Origin: a virus
Reading direction: 5' to 3' (one strand)
Length of the DNA stretch: 58,245 nt
Virus record (IMG/VR): IMGVR_UViG_3300022868_000022
Coordinates: 1-58,245 of that record
Position numbers and translations under genes: made by a program
The notes under the pieces: model-generated
Told to the model about the DNA's origin: nothing
The model's database searches: none
What the model saw: only the letters and a program-made list of their open reading frames with translations
Shown here: piece after piece, positions 31,178 through 39,550 of the stretch
Layout: each line of letters starts with the position of its first letter
Numbering within the stretch: the first letter of the stretch is position 1

Positions 31178-33336
31178 TGAGTAAATTTATTGATATACCA
31201 TATTTTATAATGGAAGATTTTATAGATGTTATTAAACCATATGAATATGATTACCCAACAACAGGCCATCTTACAGGTCCTAAAACTGGAATAACAGCAA
31301 AGTATGGTTTTGGTCTTGATTTATGGATTAAAGATAAACAAGATGATAATATACCTGCAGCTACTAATAAATATGGTTATTATAAAATTAGAGGAATACC
31401 TATAAGTGGTACACCAACAGATAACATTTATCAATTTCATCTTGAAACTACTAATTATAGACCATCAATATTAACTGTAGATGAATTAGCATTATATGCT
31501 GGATATGATGTTTATTTTATAAAAAAAGAGCATCAAATTCGTGAATTTATTAATAATACATCTGAATATGAAGATTATGTTAATATTAATAAGATATTTT
31601 TATATTTTGGTAAATTATATCCTTTAAGCGATGGAAGTGGTAAATTTAATATAGTATGTAATAATTTTAATAATAATGCTTTAAAAGCTCTTCCTATAGG
31701 TAATAGAACAACTAATCTTAAACAATTATTTAGCTTATTTTTTGATAAGATATATAGTAAATGTTATAATTTGTCAAAAAATACATGGTCTATGGTTGAT
31801 CCAGATGAAGTTCCTGAAAAATATCTTGAATATATTTATGATATTTATGATATGAATTATTTAAGTGATTTGGATATTTTAGATAGAAGATCATATGCTG
31901 CTGCATTACCAGATTTACTTAAAAGAAAAGGAACATATTCATCATTATATATTGTTTTTAGATCTGTTATACCCTTTACATCTAATTATCTTAATGTATA
32001 TGAAAGATGGCATGATGTGTCAATAACAGAAAATATAAATGATAATTTTGAAGATCATTTATATACTTCTTATCCTGATTATGGATCAGCAACATTAAGT
32101 GCCGGAGCTGGTGCTGAATATTATGAATCATTTGGAACATATCCTGATATTGCAAGTAAAGTAATATCACCACATTATAGAACTGAAATAGATTTAAATA
32201 ATGAATCTTATGGTAATGACTATATTTTTAATGAAGATTTATCAGATCGTCTTGTAGCTGCATGGGAAGAAATAAGACCTGTATGTAAATATGCTCATTA
32301 TTCATTACTTTTATCACCAATATCAGATTTTACAGGGTCTTTTATAGCTCTTTATGATACTGGAGCTACAGTTGATACTAAATGTTGTAAACCAATAACA
32401 ATATTGGATGATAAAGTATTATATAGACGAGAAGGTGCTAGTATATCATGGGATGTTATACATAATCTTGATAGTAAAAATGTTGTAGTTCAATTTTTTA
32501 GCTTAGATTTAGAACAAATTATACCATCTAATATTGAATATTTAACAATGAATTCAATAAAAGTTACATTTGGATATGCTACATCTGGTCTTGCAGTAAT
32601 AACTTTACCAGATTATACACATACTCAATCTAGTGGTGCTTCAGCATGGTCTATAACACATTCATTAGCAGATAATTTTCCATTAATACAAATTGAAGAT
32701 TTAACAGATAGTCATTTCTTTCCATTAAATATAACATCTGATGATGCTAATAATATGACTGTAACATTTATAGAAGATACTACAGGATATGGTATTGTTG
32801 CTTCTGGTGAATACACACATACTCAATCATCTGCAAGTACTTTATGGACTGTTGAGCATGATTTAGATGCTTATGCTGTTCAAGTACAGTGTTATAATTC
32901 TAGTAATGAATTAATGTATCCAGCTACTGTAACTATAACAACAAATAATATAGTAACATTAACATTTTTTACAGCCGAAGCAGGTCATGCTGTAATAAAA
33001 GCTATTAGTAAAAGTGCATTTAGTATGTCTTCTATAACAGAAAATATTAGTTACGCTAAAGTCGGCACATCTGGTAGTAATGCATGGGATGCTATAACTA
33101 ATAATGACTTAGAATCACCTGTAGGAACATATACATATACAGCGACATTAACTTCAGATGATAATTATTATTATGTTGAATCTAATATAAATACAGCAGA
33201 AGATATGGATATAACGGAAATTGGTATATTTGATACTTCTGATGACATAATATTCTATACATTTAATAACTTACTATTTAAAAAATCAACTATTGATCTT
33301 AAATTATGGTATAGAATAGAAAGAAAATCTAATTAA
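31177..33336 (+). CDS. Baseplate wedge/tail protein I-like with triplicated C-terminal beta domain (gp7 position)
   Basis: The ATG at 31177 (MSKFIDIPYF) is chosen because GAGGA precedes it and it overlaps the gp6 stop (TAATG). The N-terminal 330 residues include EKYLEYIYDIYDMNYLSDLD and AAALPDLLKRKGTYSSLYIV, a tail-protein-I-like helical pattern. From about residue 420 there are three repeats of a small beta domain built around HTQSS.AS.W.I.H.L followed by 60 residues. The C-terminus ends in a fibre-type strand domain. It probably connects the wedge to fibres. Confidence 0.7.
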   Translation: MSKFIDIPYFIMEDFIDVIKPYEYDYPTTGHLTGPKTGITAKYGFGLDLWIKDKQDDNIPAATNKYGYYKIRGIPISGTPTDNIYQFHLETTNYRPSILTVDELALYAGYDVYFIKKEHQIREFINNTSEYEDYVNINKIFLYFGKLYPLSDGSGKFNIVCNNFNNNALKALPIGNRTTNLKQLFSLFFDKIYSKCYNLSKNTWSMVDPDEVPEKYLEYIYDIYDMNYLSDLDILDRRSYAAALPDLLKRKGTYSSLYIVFRSVIPFTSNYLNVYERWHDVSITENINDNFEDHLYTSYPDYGSATLSAGAGAEYYESFGTYPDIASKVISPHYRTEIDLNNESYGNDYIFNEDLSDRLVAAWEEIRPVCKYAHYSLLLSPISDFTGSFIALYDTGATVDTKCCKPITILDDKVLYRREGASISWDVIHNLDSKNVVVQFFSLDLEQIIPSNIEYLTMNSIKVTFGYATSGLAVITLPDYTHTQSSGASAWSITHSLADNFPLIQIEDLTDSHFFPLNITSDDANNMTVTFIEDTTGYGIVASGEYTHTQSSASTLWTVEHDLDAYAVQVQCYNSSNELMYPATVTITTNNIVTLTFFTAEAGHAVIKAISKSAFSMSSITENISYAKVGTSGSNAWDAITNNDLESPVGTYTYTATLTSDDNYYYVESNINTAEDMDITEIGIFDTSDDIIFYTFNNLLFKKSTIDLKLWYRIERKSN

Positions 33337-33350
33337 ACAAGGAGCATATA

Positions 33351-33965
33351 ATGTCAAGAGCACATTATTGGAGTTATTTATTAAATGAAGAAGGACAGCC
33401 TGTTGATGCAGCTAATATAACAATATATTTAGCTACTACATCTACTGCTGCTTATGTTTTTAGTGTTGAAAGTGGTGGTATAGCATCAAATACAGCACCA
33501 CAAACAACAACAAATGATGAAGGATTTTTTGAGTTTTGGATAGGAGCATCTAATGAAATTAATGGATATGATGCTGGTCAAAAATTCAAAATCACATGGT
33601 CAAGTCCTGGTACAATAAGTGATGGTGAAATAGATAATATGGAAATATTAACTGTTCCAGGTGAAGTAGATGAAACTGATACAGATACCTTAAAAAATAA
33701 ATTTGTTAGTAATTTACTAGCAAAAGGATGGTCTGCTAAAACAGATACCCTGACATCAGCTATAGCATCTGCTAGTTGGCAAGTTTCTGGAGGTGATAAT
33801 TATTATGAATTAACTCATAATCTTAATAATAGCTATCCTTTGGTAATGTTATACAATGATGCTGACAATAAAACTGATACCATAGAAGTTGAAACATTAA
33901 CAATTAATTCAGTAAGATTATGGAAGACCGATACTCCAACATGTCATGTTACAGTGATAGGATAA
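33351..33965 (+). CDS. Fibre/baseplate-attached beta protein
   Basis: The 204-residue protein has an N-terminal domain (SRAHYWSYLLNEEGQPVDAA, ITIYLATTSTAAYVF, EGFFEFWIGAS) that is paralogous to the head of the collagen-like fibre at 1-690. The C-terminal 60 residues (WQVSGGDNYYELTHNLNNSY) resemble one repeat of the protein encoded just upstream. It is thus a module mosaic of tail-fibre type. Confidence 0.7.
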   Translation: MSRAHYWSYLLNEEGQPVDAANITIYLATTSTAAYVFSVESGGIASNTAPQTTTNDEGFFEFWIGASNEINGYDAGQKFKITWSSPGTISDGEIDNMEILTVPGEVDETDTDTLKNKFVSNLLAKGWSAKTDTLTSAIASASWQVSGGDNYYELTHNLNNSYPLVMLYNDADNKTDTIEVETLTINSVRLWKTDTPTCHVTVIG

Positions 33966-33975
33966 GAGGTATAAT

Positions 33976-34329
33976 ATGAGATTTTTAAAATATTTATCAT
34001 ACTCAGGACTAGATGAGAATACTAATAAATTTAGAATATTACGAATCAATCTTGTTAATGATAACACATGTTATAAAGACATAATACAAGAGACATGCAA
34101 AAAATATGATATAGATTCTAATAAAATATATGGTATATTGAACAGTCTTAATGATGATTTTAAAAATATTTATAAAGGTAAATTTAGATTTGAATTTTGT
34201 CTTGAAGAAGGTACTACTATAGATAATATTAAGATAAATAAAAAATATGTTAAGAGATTTAAGATTATGTTATTTGAAGCTAACAATAAATTAGCTAAAA
34301 TAAAAAAATGTGTAGAAAAGATAATATAA
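33976..34329 (+). CDS. Protein with degenerate leader, unknown function
   Basis: It starts MRFLKYLSYSGLDEN; the glutamate is moved to an L-D-E five residues later. The body is mixed alpha/beta (ILRINLVNDNTCYKDIIQE, RFEFCLEEGTTIDNIKINKK). It is the last gene of the late plus-strand run. No domain is recognised. Confidence 0.55.
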   Translation: MRFLKYLSYSGLDENTNKFRILRINLVNDNTCYKDIIQETCKKYDIDSNKIYGILNSLNDDFKNIYKGKFRFEFCLEEGTTIDNIKINKKYVKRFKIMLFEANNKLAKIKKCVEKII

Positions 34330-34331
34330 TG

Positions 34332-34361
34332 TTTACAATATTATATAGTATGTTGTATAAT
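34332..34361 (+). promoter_or_regulatory. Sigma70-like promoter before the gp55 gene
   Basis: TTTACA (34332-34337), 18-base spacer, TATAAT (34356-34361). The predicted start near 34368 is about seven bases before the ATG, leaving essentially no leader. A host-type promoter ahead of a late sigma factor fits early or middle expression. Confidence 0.65.
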
Positions 34362-34374
34362 CTAACAATACTTT

Positions 34375-34785
34375 ATGAGTAAAGAACATGCAAAATATTA
34401 TGTAAACAACAAAGACCTCCTCAAAGAAGTTATTGATTTTAAAAAAAAGGGCATTGCTTCAAATGCCCTTGCTTTAATGTTAATCAATATAGCTAAACGA
34501 TATTCTTCTAAAGGCAGTTTTGCCAGATACACATGGCGGGAAGATATGGTAAGTGAAGCGGTACTGACCTGCATCAAATACTTAAAGAATTTCAATTCTG
34601 AAAAATCTGATAATGCTTTTGCATATGTTACTCAGATATGTAAAAATTCTTTTAAAGCTTACATAAAAAAACAAACAAAACATAAAGAAATCAAAGACAT
34701 ATGTTATAAGAACAATGATATTATATTTGAAGATCAAAAAGATTATAATAAAAAAGCGATAAATTACGAATTATTGATAGGTTAA
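34375..34785 (+). CDS. 55: Late-transcription sigma factor, T4 gp55-like
   Basis: The 136-residue protein parallels T4 gp55: KYYVNNKDLLKEVIDFKKKG, NALALMLINIAKRY, SFARYTWREDMVSEAVLTCI, KYLKNFNSEKSDNAFAYVTQ and CKNSFKAYIKKQTKHKEIK. This is the sigma region 2-like module that recognises TATAAATA. It has no ribosome-binding site. It begins a block of transcription and recombination genes, followed after five bases by gp47. Confidence 0.9.
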   Translation: MSKEHAKYYVNNKDLLKEVIDFKKKGIASNALALMLINIAKRYSSKGSFARYTWREDMVSEAVLTCIKYLKNFNSEKSDNAFAYVTQICKNSFKAYIKKQTKHKEIKDICYKNNDIIFEDQKDYNKKAINYELLIG

Positions 34786-34790
34786 TAAAA

Positions 34791-35804
34791 ATGTTAAATG
34801 ATAAAATGATTTTGTTTAGTGATATACATCTTGGTCTATATCAATCATCTGATATATGGCATACTGTTGTTATAGATCTTATTAATAGTATAATAGATAC
34901 ATGTGAACGTAACAATATAAAAACAATAACATTTCTTGGTGATTGGTTTGACAACAGAAAATCAATCAATGTTAAAACTCTCCAATATTCCAATGAAATA
35001 ATGGCCCTCCTTAAAGACTATCAAGTTAATATAATAGTAGGTAATCATGATACATTTTATAAAGACAGGATAAAACCATGTAGTGTTTCTATCTATAACA
35101 AATGGGATAACATTAACATAATAGATGATGCTTATGCTAATGGCAACATAATTATGTTGCCATGGTCATGTTACAAATCAGATGATATAAAAAAATATAA
35201 GAAATTTGATATAGTCATGGCACATCTTGAGCTTAATGGATTCCCGATGTCAAGTAATTATATTTTTAAAGAGCATGATAGATTAAGTGCTAAAGATTTT
35301 GAAGACTTTCATATGGTATATAGTGGGCATTTTCATATACCATCAGTCAAAAAAAATATAACGTATATTGGAGCACCATTCCAACAAACATTTAATGATA
35401 TTAATGGCATCAGAGGGTACTATATATATGACAATGGTGAAACAGAATTTATAGAGTTTACTAAATACCCAAAGTTTGTTAAAATATATAGTGATGATAT
35501 CATTGAATCTGATATTAAAGACAATATTGTTAATTTTGTATTTACTAAAGACTATGGTAAAACAGATAACAATAATATGATAGAAAAAATACAGTCTTTT
35601 GGTCCATTACAATTTAATGCTGATTTTAGTAATGTTACTGAAAAGGTTGATATAAAAGATGATGAATCTGATATGACAGTAAAAGACAATAAAGAGATTT
35701 TATTTGATACAATAAAAAATGTGGATGTTCCTGATCATATTAAAGTAAACACTCTTAAAAAAATAATTGATCATTTAATGGATGAAATGATGTATGGAAA
35801 ATAA
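34791..35804 (+). CDS. 47: Recombination nuclease subunit, T4 gp47-like (Mre11/SbcD)
   Basis: The calcineurin-type phosphoesterase motifs are complete: ILFSDIHLGL (D-x-H), TFLGDWFDNR (G-D-x-x-D), IIVGNHDTF (G-N-H-D), VMAHLEL and VYSGHFHIPS (G-H-x-H). Length (337) equals T4 gp47 (339). It forms the nuclease complex with gp46, whose gene lies 3.7 kb downstream rather than adjacent, and processes DNA ends for recombination-dependent replication. Confidence 0.92.
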   Translation: MLNDKMILFSDIHLGLYQSSDIWHTVVIDLINSIIDTCERNNIKTITFLGDWFDNRKSINVKTLQYSNEIMALLKDYQVNIIVGNHDTFYKDRIKPCSVSIYNKWDNINIIDDAYANGNIIMLPWSCYKSDDIKKYKKFDIVMAHLELNGFPMSSNYIFKEHDRLSAKDFEDFHMVYSGHFHIPSVKKNITYIGAPFQQTFNDINGIRGYYIYDNGETEFIEFTKYPKFVKIYSDDIIESDIKDNIVNFVFTKDYGKTDNNNMIEKIQSFGPLQFNADFSNVTEKVDIKDDESDMTVKDNKEILFDTIKNVDVPDHIKVNTLKKIIDHLMDEMMYGK

Positions 35805-36204
35805 TGAAAATTTAACAGATGAAGATTATTATTTAGATAATCCTGACGGTACATTTGTTAATTCACCAAATCGTGAATTAAATGATGATGTTAATATTGC
35901 TGACTATGTCATAACAGAAAATCCGTCATGTATTACTTATACTGATAGTACTATTACTGGTACAAGTTATATTAATCCAAGTTCATATACCTATAATTAT
36001 TCTGTTTTAAGCGTTTTAGAAATATGTATGAATGTTATAATTAAAGATGGTATGTCTACATTTATGGAAAGGATATTAAAAATATTATCATCAAAAGAAA
36101 CACTAGATGATTTTAATATTATTGATATGATTAATAAGAAAGAAAAGAAAGAAAAAAAAGATAGAATAATACCTGAAAAATTATTTAAATTAGAGGATAT
36201 ATGA
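35794..36204 (+). CDS. Small protein with C-terminal IPEKLF motif
   Basis: The 136-residue protein overlaps the gp47 gene end by 11 bases. The acidic, Asn/Thr/Ser-rich N-terminus is probably flexible; a helix (SVLEICMNVIIKDGMSTFME) follows, and the end is a lysine run followed by DRIIPEKLFKLEDI. The last segment matches the ends of the proteins at 36201, 38995 and 48315. Function is unknown. Confidence 0.6.
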   Translation: MENNENLTDEDYYLDNPDGTFVNSPNRELNDDVNIADYVITENPSCITYTDSTITGTSYINPSSYTYNYSVLSVLEICMNVIIKDGMSTFMERILKILSSKETLDDFNIIDMINKKEKKEKKDRIIPEKLFKLEDI

Positions 36205-36776
36205 GTAATAATACTACTAATAATACTACTAATGCTGTTAATCCCTTTTATTTTTTAAATAGATATGGTAGAGGTGATGCCAATATATCTGAATATCCGT
36301 ATCAATCAAATGATACTGCTAATATAAAAAAATATGATGTATGTTGCTTATTTTGTGATTACGCTACAACAAATGTTATACAAGATGATATAATATATAA
36401 TCCATTTTATATATGCGATAGATGTAAAAGATCGTGGAGACAAGAAGATAAAATTATATTATTAGAACGTATGCTGTACCATATTCATAAAGCATCATAT
36501 AATATTGATAAATTATCTAATAAGTTATATAATACAATGTATTTTCTTAAAAATGAAAAATTTATACATGATTTTCAAATAAAAAGAGATGAAATATTAA
36601 TATATATGGAAAATAATATAATAGATGGATATAATGGATATAATACTCGTTATAATACAAATGATCATAATAGTTCTTATGTATTTAAATATTATTTTGA
36701 TTTGAGATTTGGCAAAAGATTTGATATACCAAAAAAGAAGAGATTAGTACCTGATGAATTGTTTAAAATAGAATAA
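36201..36776 (+). CDS. Zinc-finger protein with C-terminal VPDELFKIE motif
   Basis: It starts by ATGA overlap with the previous gene. A CLFC...CDRC pair (residues about 50-77) suggests a zinc ribbon, followed by RSWRQEDKIILLERMLYHIH and helical segments. It ends KKRLVPDELFKIE, as in other members of the C-terminal motif set. The N-terminus is Asn/Thr-rich. No function is assignable. Confidence 0.6.
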   Translation: MSNNTTNNTTNAVNPFYFLNRYGRGDANISEYPYQSNDTANIKKYDVCCLFCDYATTNVIQDDIIYNPFYICDRCKRSWRQEDKIILLERMLYHIHKASYNIDKLSNKLYNTMYFLKNEKFIHDFQIKRDEILIYMENNIIDGYNGYNTRYNTNDHNSSYVFKYYFDLRFGKRFDIPKKKRLVPDELFKIE

Positions 36777-36788
36777 AGAGGATATATA

Positions 36789-37781
36789 ATGAAAAAATAT
36801 TTAGTAACTGGAAGCTCGGGTTTTATAGGATATCATCTATGTAAGAGATTATTAGATGAGGGTAAATTTGTTGTTGGAATAGACAATCAGAATGATTATT
36901 ATGATGTAGATCTTAAAATAGATAGAAATGAACAATTACAAAAATATAATAATTTTTCATGCTATTATAATGACATATCTGATAAAAAGCATGTTGATAA
37001 TATATTTAATATAGAAAGACCTGATATAGTATGTAATTTAGCAGCATATGCTGGCATACCATATTCTATGGAAAACCCTTATATATTTGAGCATGTAAAC
37101 TGTGAAGGATTCCTTAACATTATAGAAGCATCAAAAAAATATGAAGTGTCTAATTTTATATATGCTTCATCTAGTAGTATTTATGGTAAAAGTAAGTCGC
37201 CTACTAAAGAAGAAGATGATACAGAACATCCTCTTAATATTTATGCTGCATCAAAGAAATACAATGAAGTGTTAGCATATTCTTATAGTGAGTCATTTGG
37301 TATGAATTGTACAGGTCTTAGATTTTTTACATGCTATGGGCCATGGGGCAGACCAGATATGTCAATATATATCTGGACAAAGGCTATATTTGAAGATAAA
37401 GAGTTAATAATAAACAATAATGGTGAAATGTTTAGAGATTATACATATGTTGGTGATATTGTTGATGGTATAATAAGAGTTATGGATAAGCCTCAAAAAT
37501 ATGCAATATATAACTTAGGCAGAGGTGAGACAGTAAAGATTTTAGATGTTATTGAAATCATTGAAGATATTACTAATTTACAAGCAAAGAAAAAAATGGT
37601 ATCTTTACCTAAAGGTGAATTATTAACATCTTTAGCTACTATAGATAAGGCAAGTAAAGAAATTGGATATAATCCCAAGATAAGTATATCAGAAGGTGTA
37701 CAAAATTTTATTGAATGGTATGTAAATTATTTTAAGGAGAAACAATATGTTAAGATTCGAAGATGTCCCAACAGAGATTAA
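36789..37781 (+). CDS. NAD-dependent nucleotide-sugar epimerase/dehydratase
   Basis: The extended SDR fold is clear: NAD-binding TGSSGFIGYHLCKRLLDEGK at the N-terminus, NLAAYAGIPYSMENP, catalytic Ser/Tyr-Lys region IYASSSSIYG and YAASKKYNE, then GLRFFTCYGPWGRPDMSIY and FRDYTYVGDIVDGI. These fit UDP-glucuronate/UDP-glucose 4-epimerases. Together with glycosyltransferase-like genes at 4596, 44734 and 46489 it may build sugars for virion or DNA decoration. The last 35 bases overlap the next gene. Confidence 0.88.
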   Translation: MKKYLVTGSSGFIGYHLCKRLLDEGKFVVGIDNQNDYYDVDLKIDRNEQLQKYNNFSCYYNDISDKKHVDNIFNIERPDIVCNLAAYAGIPYSMENPYIFEHVNCEGFLNIIEASKKYEVSNFIYASSSSIYGKSKSPTKEEDDTEHPLNIYAASKKYNEVLAYSYSESFGMNCTGLRFFTCYGPWGRPDMSIYIWTKAIFEDKELIINNNGEMFRDYTYVGDIVDGIIRVMDKPQKYAIYNLGRGETVKILDVIEIIEDITNLQAKKKMVSLPKGELLTSLATIDKASKEIGYNPKISISEGVQNFIEWYVNYFKEKQYVKIRRCPNRD

Positions 37782-38214
37782 TGATATTTTTAGAGAAGTT
37801 AGAGCAGAACATTTCCCAGAACTTAGAAATGCTAATATTAAGATTCTTTATGATTTGAAAAAAAGGCAATCAAATGGTAAGATTACATTAGCAAGGATAC
37901 AAAAGACAAATGACTTATTAAGATATTTGACTATAGATGAGTCGGCAGAAAATGAAGGTCATGATTATATTATTTTTATTGATAAAAAGATTTTTGATAA
38001 TATAACAAGAGAAGAAAAAATAAAAATTTTACGTCATGAATTGAGGCATACATTAGTTGATATTGACAGTAATACGCCATATAAATTAATTCCACATGAT
38101 ATAGAAGATTTTCATGAAGAAATTGAGCTTAACAAAAATGAGCCTATGTGGAGACAAAGGCTTGCTAATTTATGTCAAGATTTGTATGGCCAAGAAGCTG
38201 ATGATAGAGAATGA
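37747..38214 (+). CDS. Putative phage metallopeptidase
   Basis: The AAGGAGA ribosome-binding site fixes the start at 37747. The core is ILRHELRHTLVD (H-E-x-x-H), followed by YKLIPHDIEDFHEEI, which supplies a third His and acidic residues. This spacing matches the putative phage metallopeptidase family (PF18894-type). No signal peptide is seen, so it is cytoplasmic. Target unknown. Confidence 0.7.
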   Translation: MLRFEDVPTEINDIFREVRAEHFPELRNANIKILYDLKKRQSNGKITLARIQKTNDLLRYLTIDESAENEGHDYIIFIDKKIFDNITREEKIKILRHELRHTLVDIDSNTPYKLIPHDIEDFHEEIELNKNEPMWRQRLANLCQDLYGQEADDRE

Positions 38215-38473
38215 TTATCATAAAATAGCAGATAATATAGCCTCTCTTGTTATAGAAAAACAGATAGCTTATGGTGATTCTTTTGGTCGTTCTGGTACAG
38301 TACTTAAAGAAATGTATCCTAATGGTATAAAACCAGAACAATATAATGATATGTTGACAGTTGTAAGAATAATTGATAAATTATTTAGAATAGCTAATCA
38401 AAAGGATGCATTTAATGAGAATCCATATAATGATATTATTGGATATGGTATTCTTGGAGCCAGTACAAAATAG
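38201..38473 (+). CDS. Nucleotide-modification-associated/MazG-like domain protein
   Basis: The start at 38201 (MIENDYHKIADNI) overlaps the previous stop; upstream in-frame ATGs would run deep into it. The 90-residue product has YGDSFGRSGTVLKEMY, VVRIIDKLFRIA and DIIGYGILG, resembling the 'nucleotide modification associated domain 1' (DUF1599). That family is related to all-alpha nucleotide pyrophosphohydrolases. Function here is inferred only. Confidence 0.6.
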   Translation: MIENDYHKIADNIASLVIEKQIAYGDSFGRSGTVLKEMYPNGIKPEQYNDMLTVVRIIDKLFRIANQKDAFNENPYNDIIGYGILGASTK

Positions 38474-38483
38474 AGAGGTTATA

Positions 38484-39002
38484 ATGAAATTATTTAGATC
38501 GCTTGTAATTATAGTATCAATAGGCATCTTGTTTATTTTTTTAACATCTGTATATGGTGTAGTGAGATTATGTGATAGAGCTGATAGATTGGATTTAGTA
38601 AAACAGCAACAGATTACAATAGCTTCTAAAAATTTTATAATTAATTATAGACTTAATCAAATTAGGGCTTTAGAAAGAGAATTAAATAGAACTCAGGTGG
38701 TAACAATTTCATTTTACCACCCTGCCTCAGGCGGTATAAACAGTGATAGTGATCCAGATAATACTGCTTTTATGAGAAAGCCTGTACCCGGTAAAACAGT
38801 AGCAATATCACCTGAATTAACTAACATGGGTTGGGGTGATGCTAATGTCTATATTCCGGGTTATGGTGTATTTATTATGGAAGATAAAATGGATAAATCT
38901 GTTAAGGGACTACAGATTGATATTTGTGTAGCATCTAAAAAAATAGCAAATAAATTGGGTATCAAACGTAATATAACAGTAACAAGGCTTATACATGGAT
39001 AA
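38484..39002 (+). CDS. Membrane-anchored 3D-domain protein (possible peptidoglycan enzyme)
   Basis: GAGAGG precedes the ATG at 38484. Residues 1-25 form a transmembrane anchor (SLVIIVSIGILFIFLTSVYG), followed by a short coiled region. The C-terminal domain has TISFYHPASGGINSDSD, AISPEL, YIPGYGVFIMEDKMD and a GLQIDICV end, the double-psi barrel '3D' domain found in MltA-type transglycosylases and stationary-phase proteins. It probably acts in the periplasm or outside face of the membrane, perhaps in lysis or superinfection control. Confidence 0.7.
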   Translation: MKLFRSLVIIVSIGILFIFLTSVYGVVRLCDRADRLDLVKQQQITIASKNFIINYRLNQIRALERELNRTQVVTISFYHPASGGINSDSDPDNTAFMRKPVPGKTVAISPELTNMGWGDANVYIPGYGVFIMEDKMDKSVKGLQIDICVASKKIANKLGIKRNITVTRLIHG

Positions 39003-39366
39003 ATATAAAAAAGTATCAAATAATTATTATGCTCATAAACAAAAAGATTATGGTAAAGAATATGAAAAAGTTGATGGCCATTTTGTAAAAAATAATTATG
39101 AATTAGATCTTTTTTCTTATGTTAATAATAATAAACAATATTACATATGTGAAGGAAGAACAGGTGCTTCTATATCAGGTACAGGTGAAGAAACAATTTA
39201 TGATGCTACAAATCGAATGATATATAATATGAGAGATGAAAGAAAAAATAGGATAGAAAATCAAATGAAAAAATATATAGAAAAATATGGTCTTACACCA
39301 AGATATTGTAAAGTCGGAAATTATTCTAAACCATTGATACCTAAAGAATTATTTATGATTGATTAA
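38995..39366 (+). CDS. Small protein with C-terminal IPKELFMID motif
   Basis: It overlaps the previous gene by eight bases. The 123-residue product contains YVNNNKQYYICEGRTGASIS and a helical basic region (RDERKNRIENQMKKYIEKYG), and ends KPLIPKELFMID. Function is unknown; the end links it to the shared C-terminal motif set. Confidence 0.6.
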   Translation: MDKYKKVSNNYYAHKQKDYGKEYEKVDGHFVKNNYELDLFSYVNNNKQYYICEGRTGASISGTGEETIYDATNRMIYNMRDERKNRIENQMKKYIEKYGLTPRYCKVGNYSKPLIPKELFMID

Positions 39367-39400
39367 CATTATATAATATATGTAGTATAAAGGATTTATT

Positions 39401-39550
39401 ATGAATTATGAAATTTTAGGAATGTGTATTTTTTTAGGATCATATCTTTTTGCATGGTATTATCATGAAGGATTAAAACGTACTATGCATCCAGCTATAT
39501 TATATTTTTGGGGTTGTATATCTGGATTTATTTACGGGATAAAAATATGA
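39401..39550 (+). CDS. Small membrane protein (49 residues)
   Basis: The frame MNYEILGMCIFLGSYLFAWY continues YHEGLKRTMHPAILYFWG and ends IYGIKI. Two hydrophobic segments predict a double-pass peptide. It has AAAGGA upstream and its TGA overlaps the gp46 start (ATGA). Confidence 0.6.
   Translation: MNYEILGMCIFLGSYLFAWYYHEGLKRTMHPAILYFWGCISGFIYGIKI

Noticed and set aside
39508-39546. Upstream start for gp46
   Set aside because: The extra residues come from the reading of a small membrane gene in another frame; Rad50 family proteins begin at the MKIEF strand.
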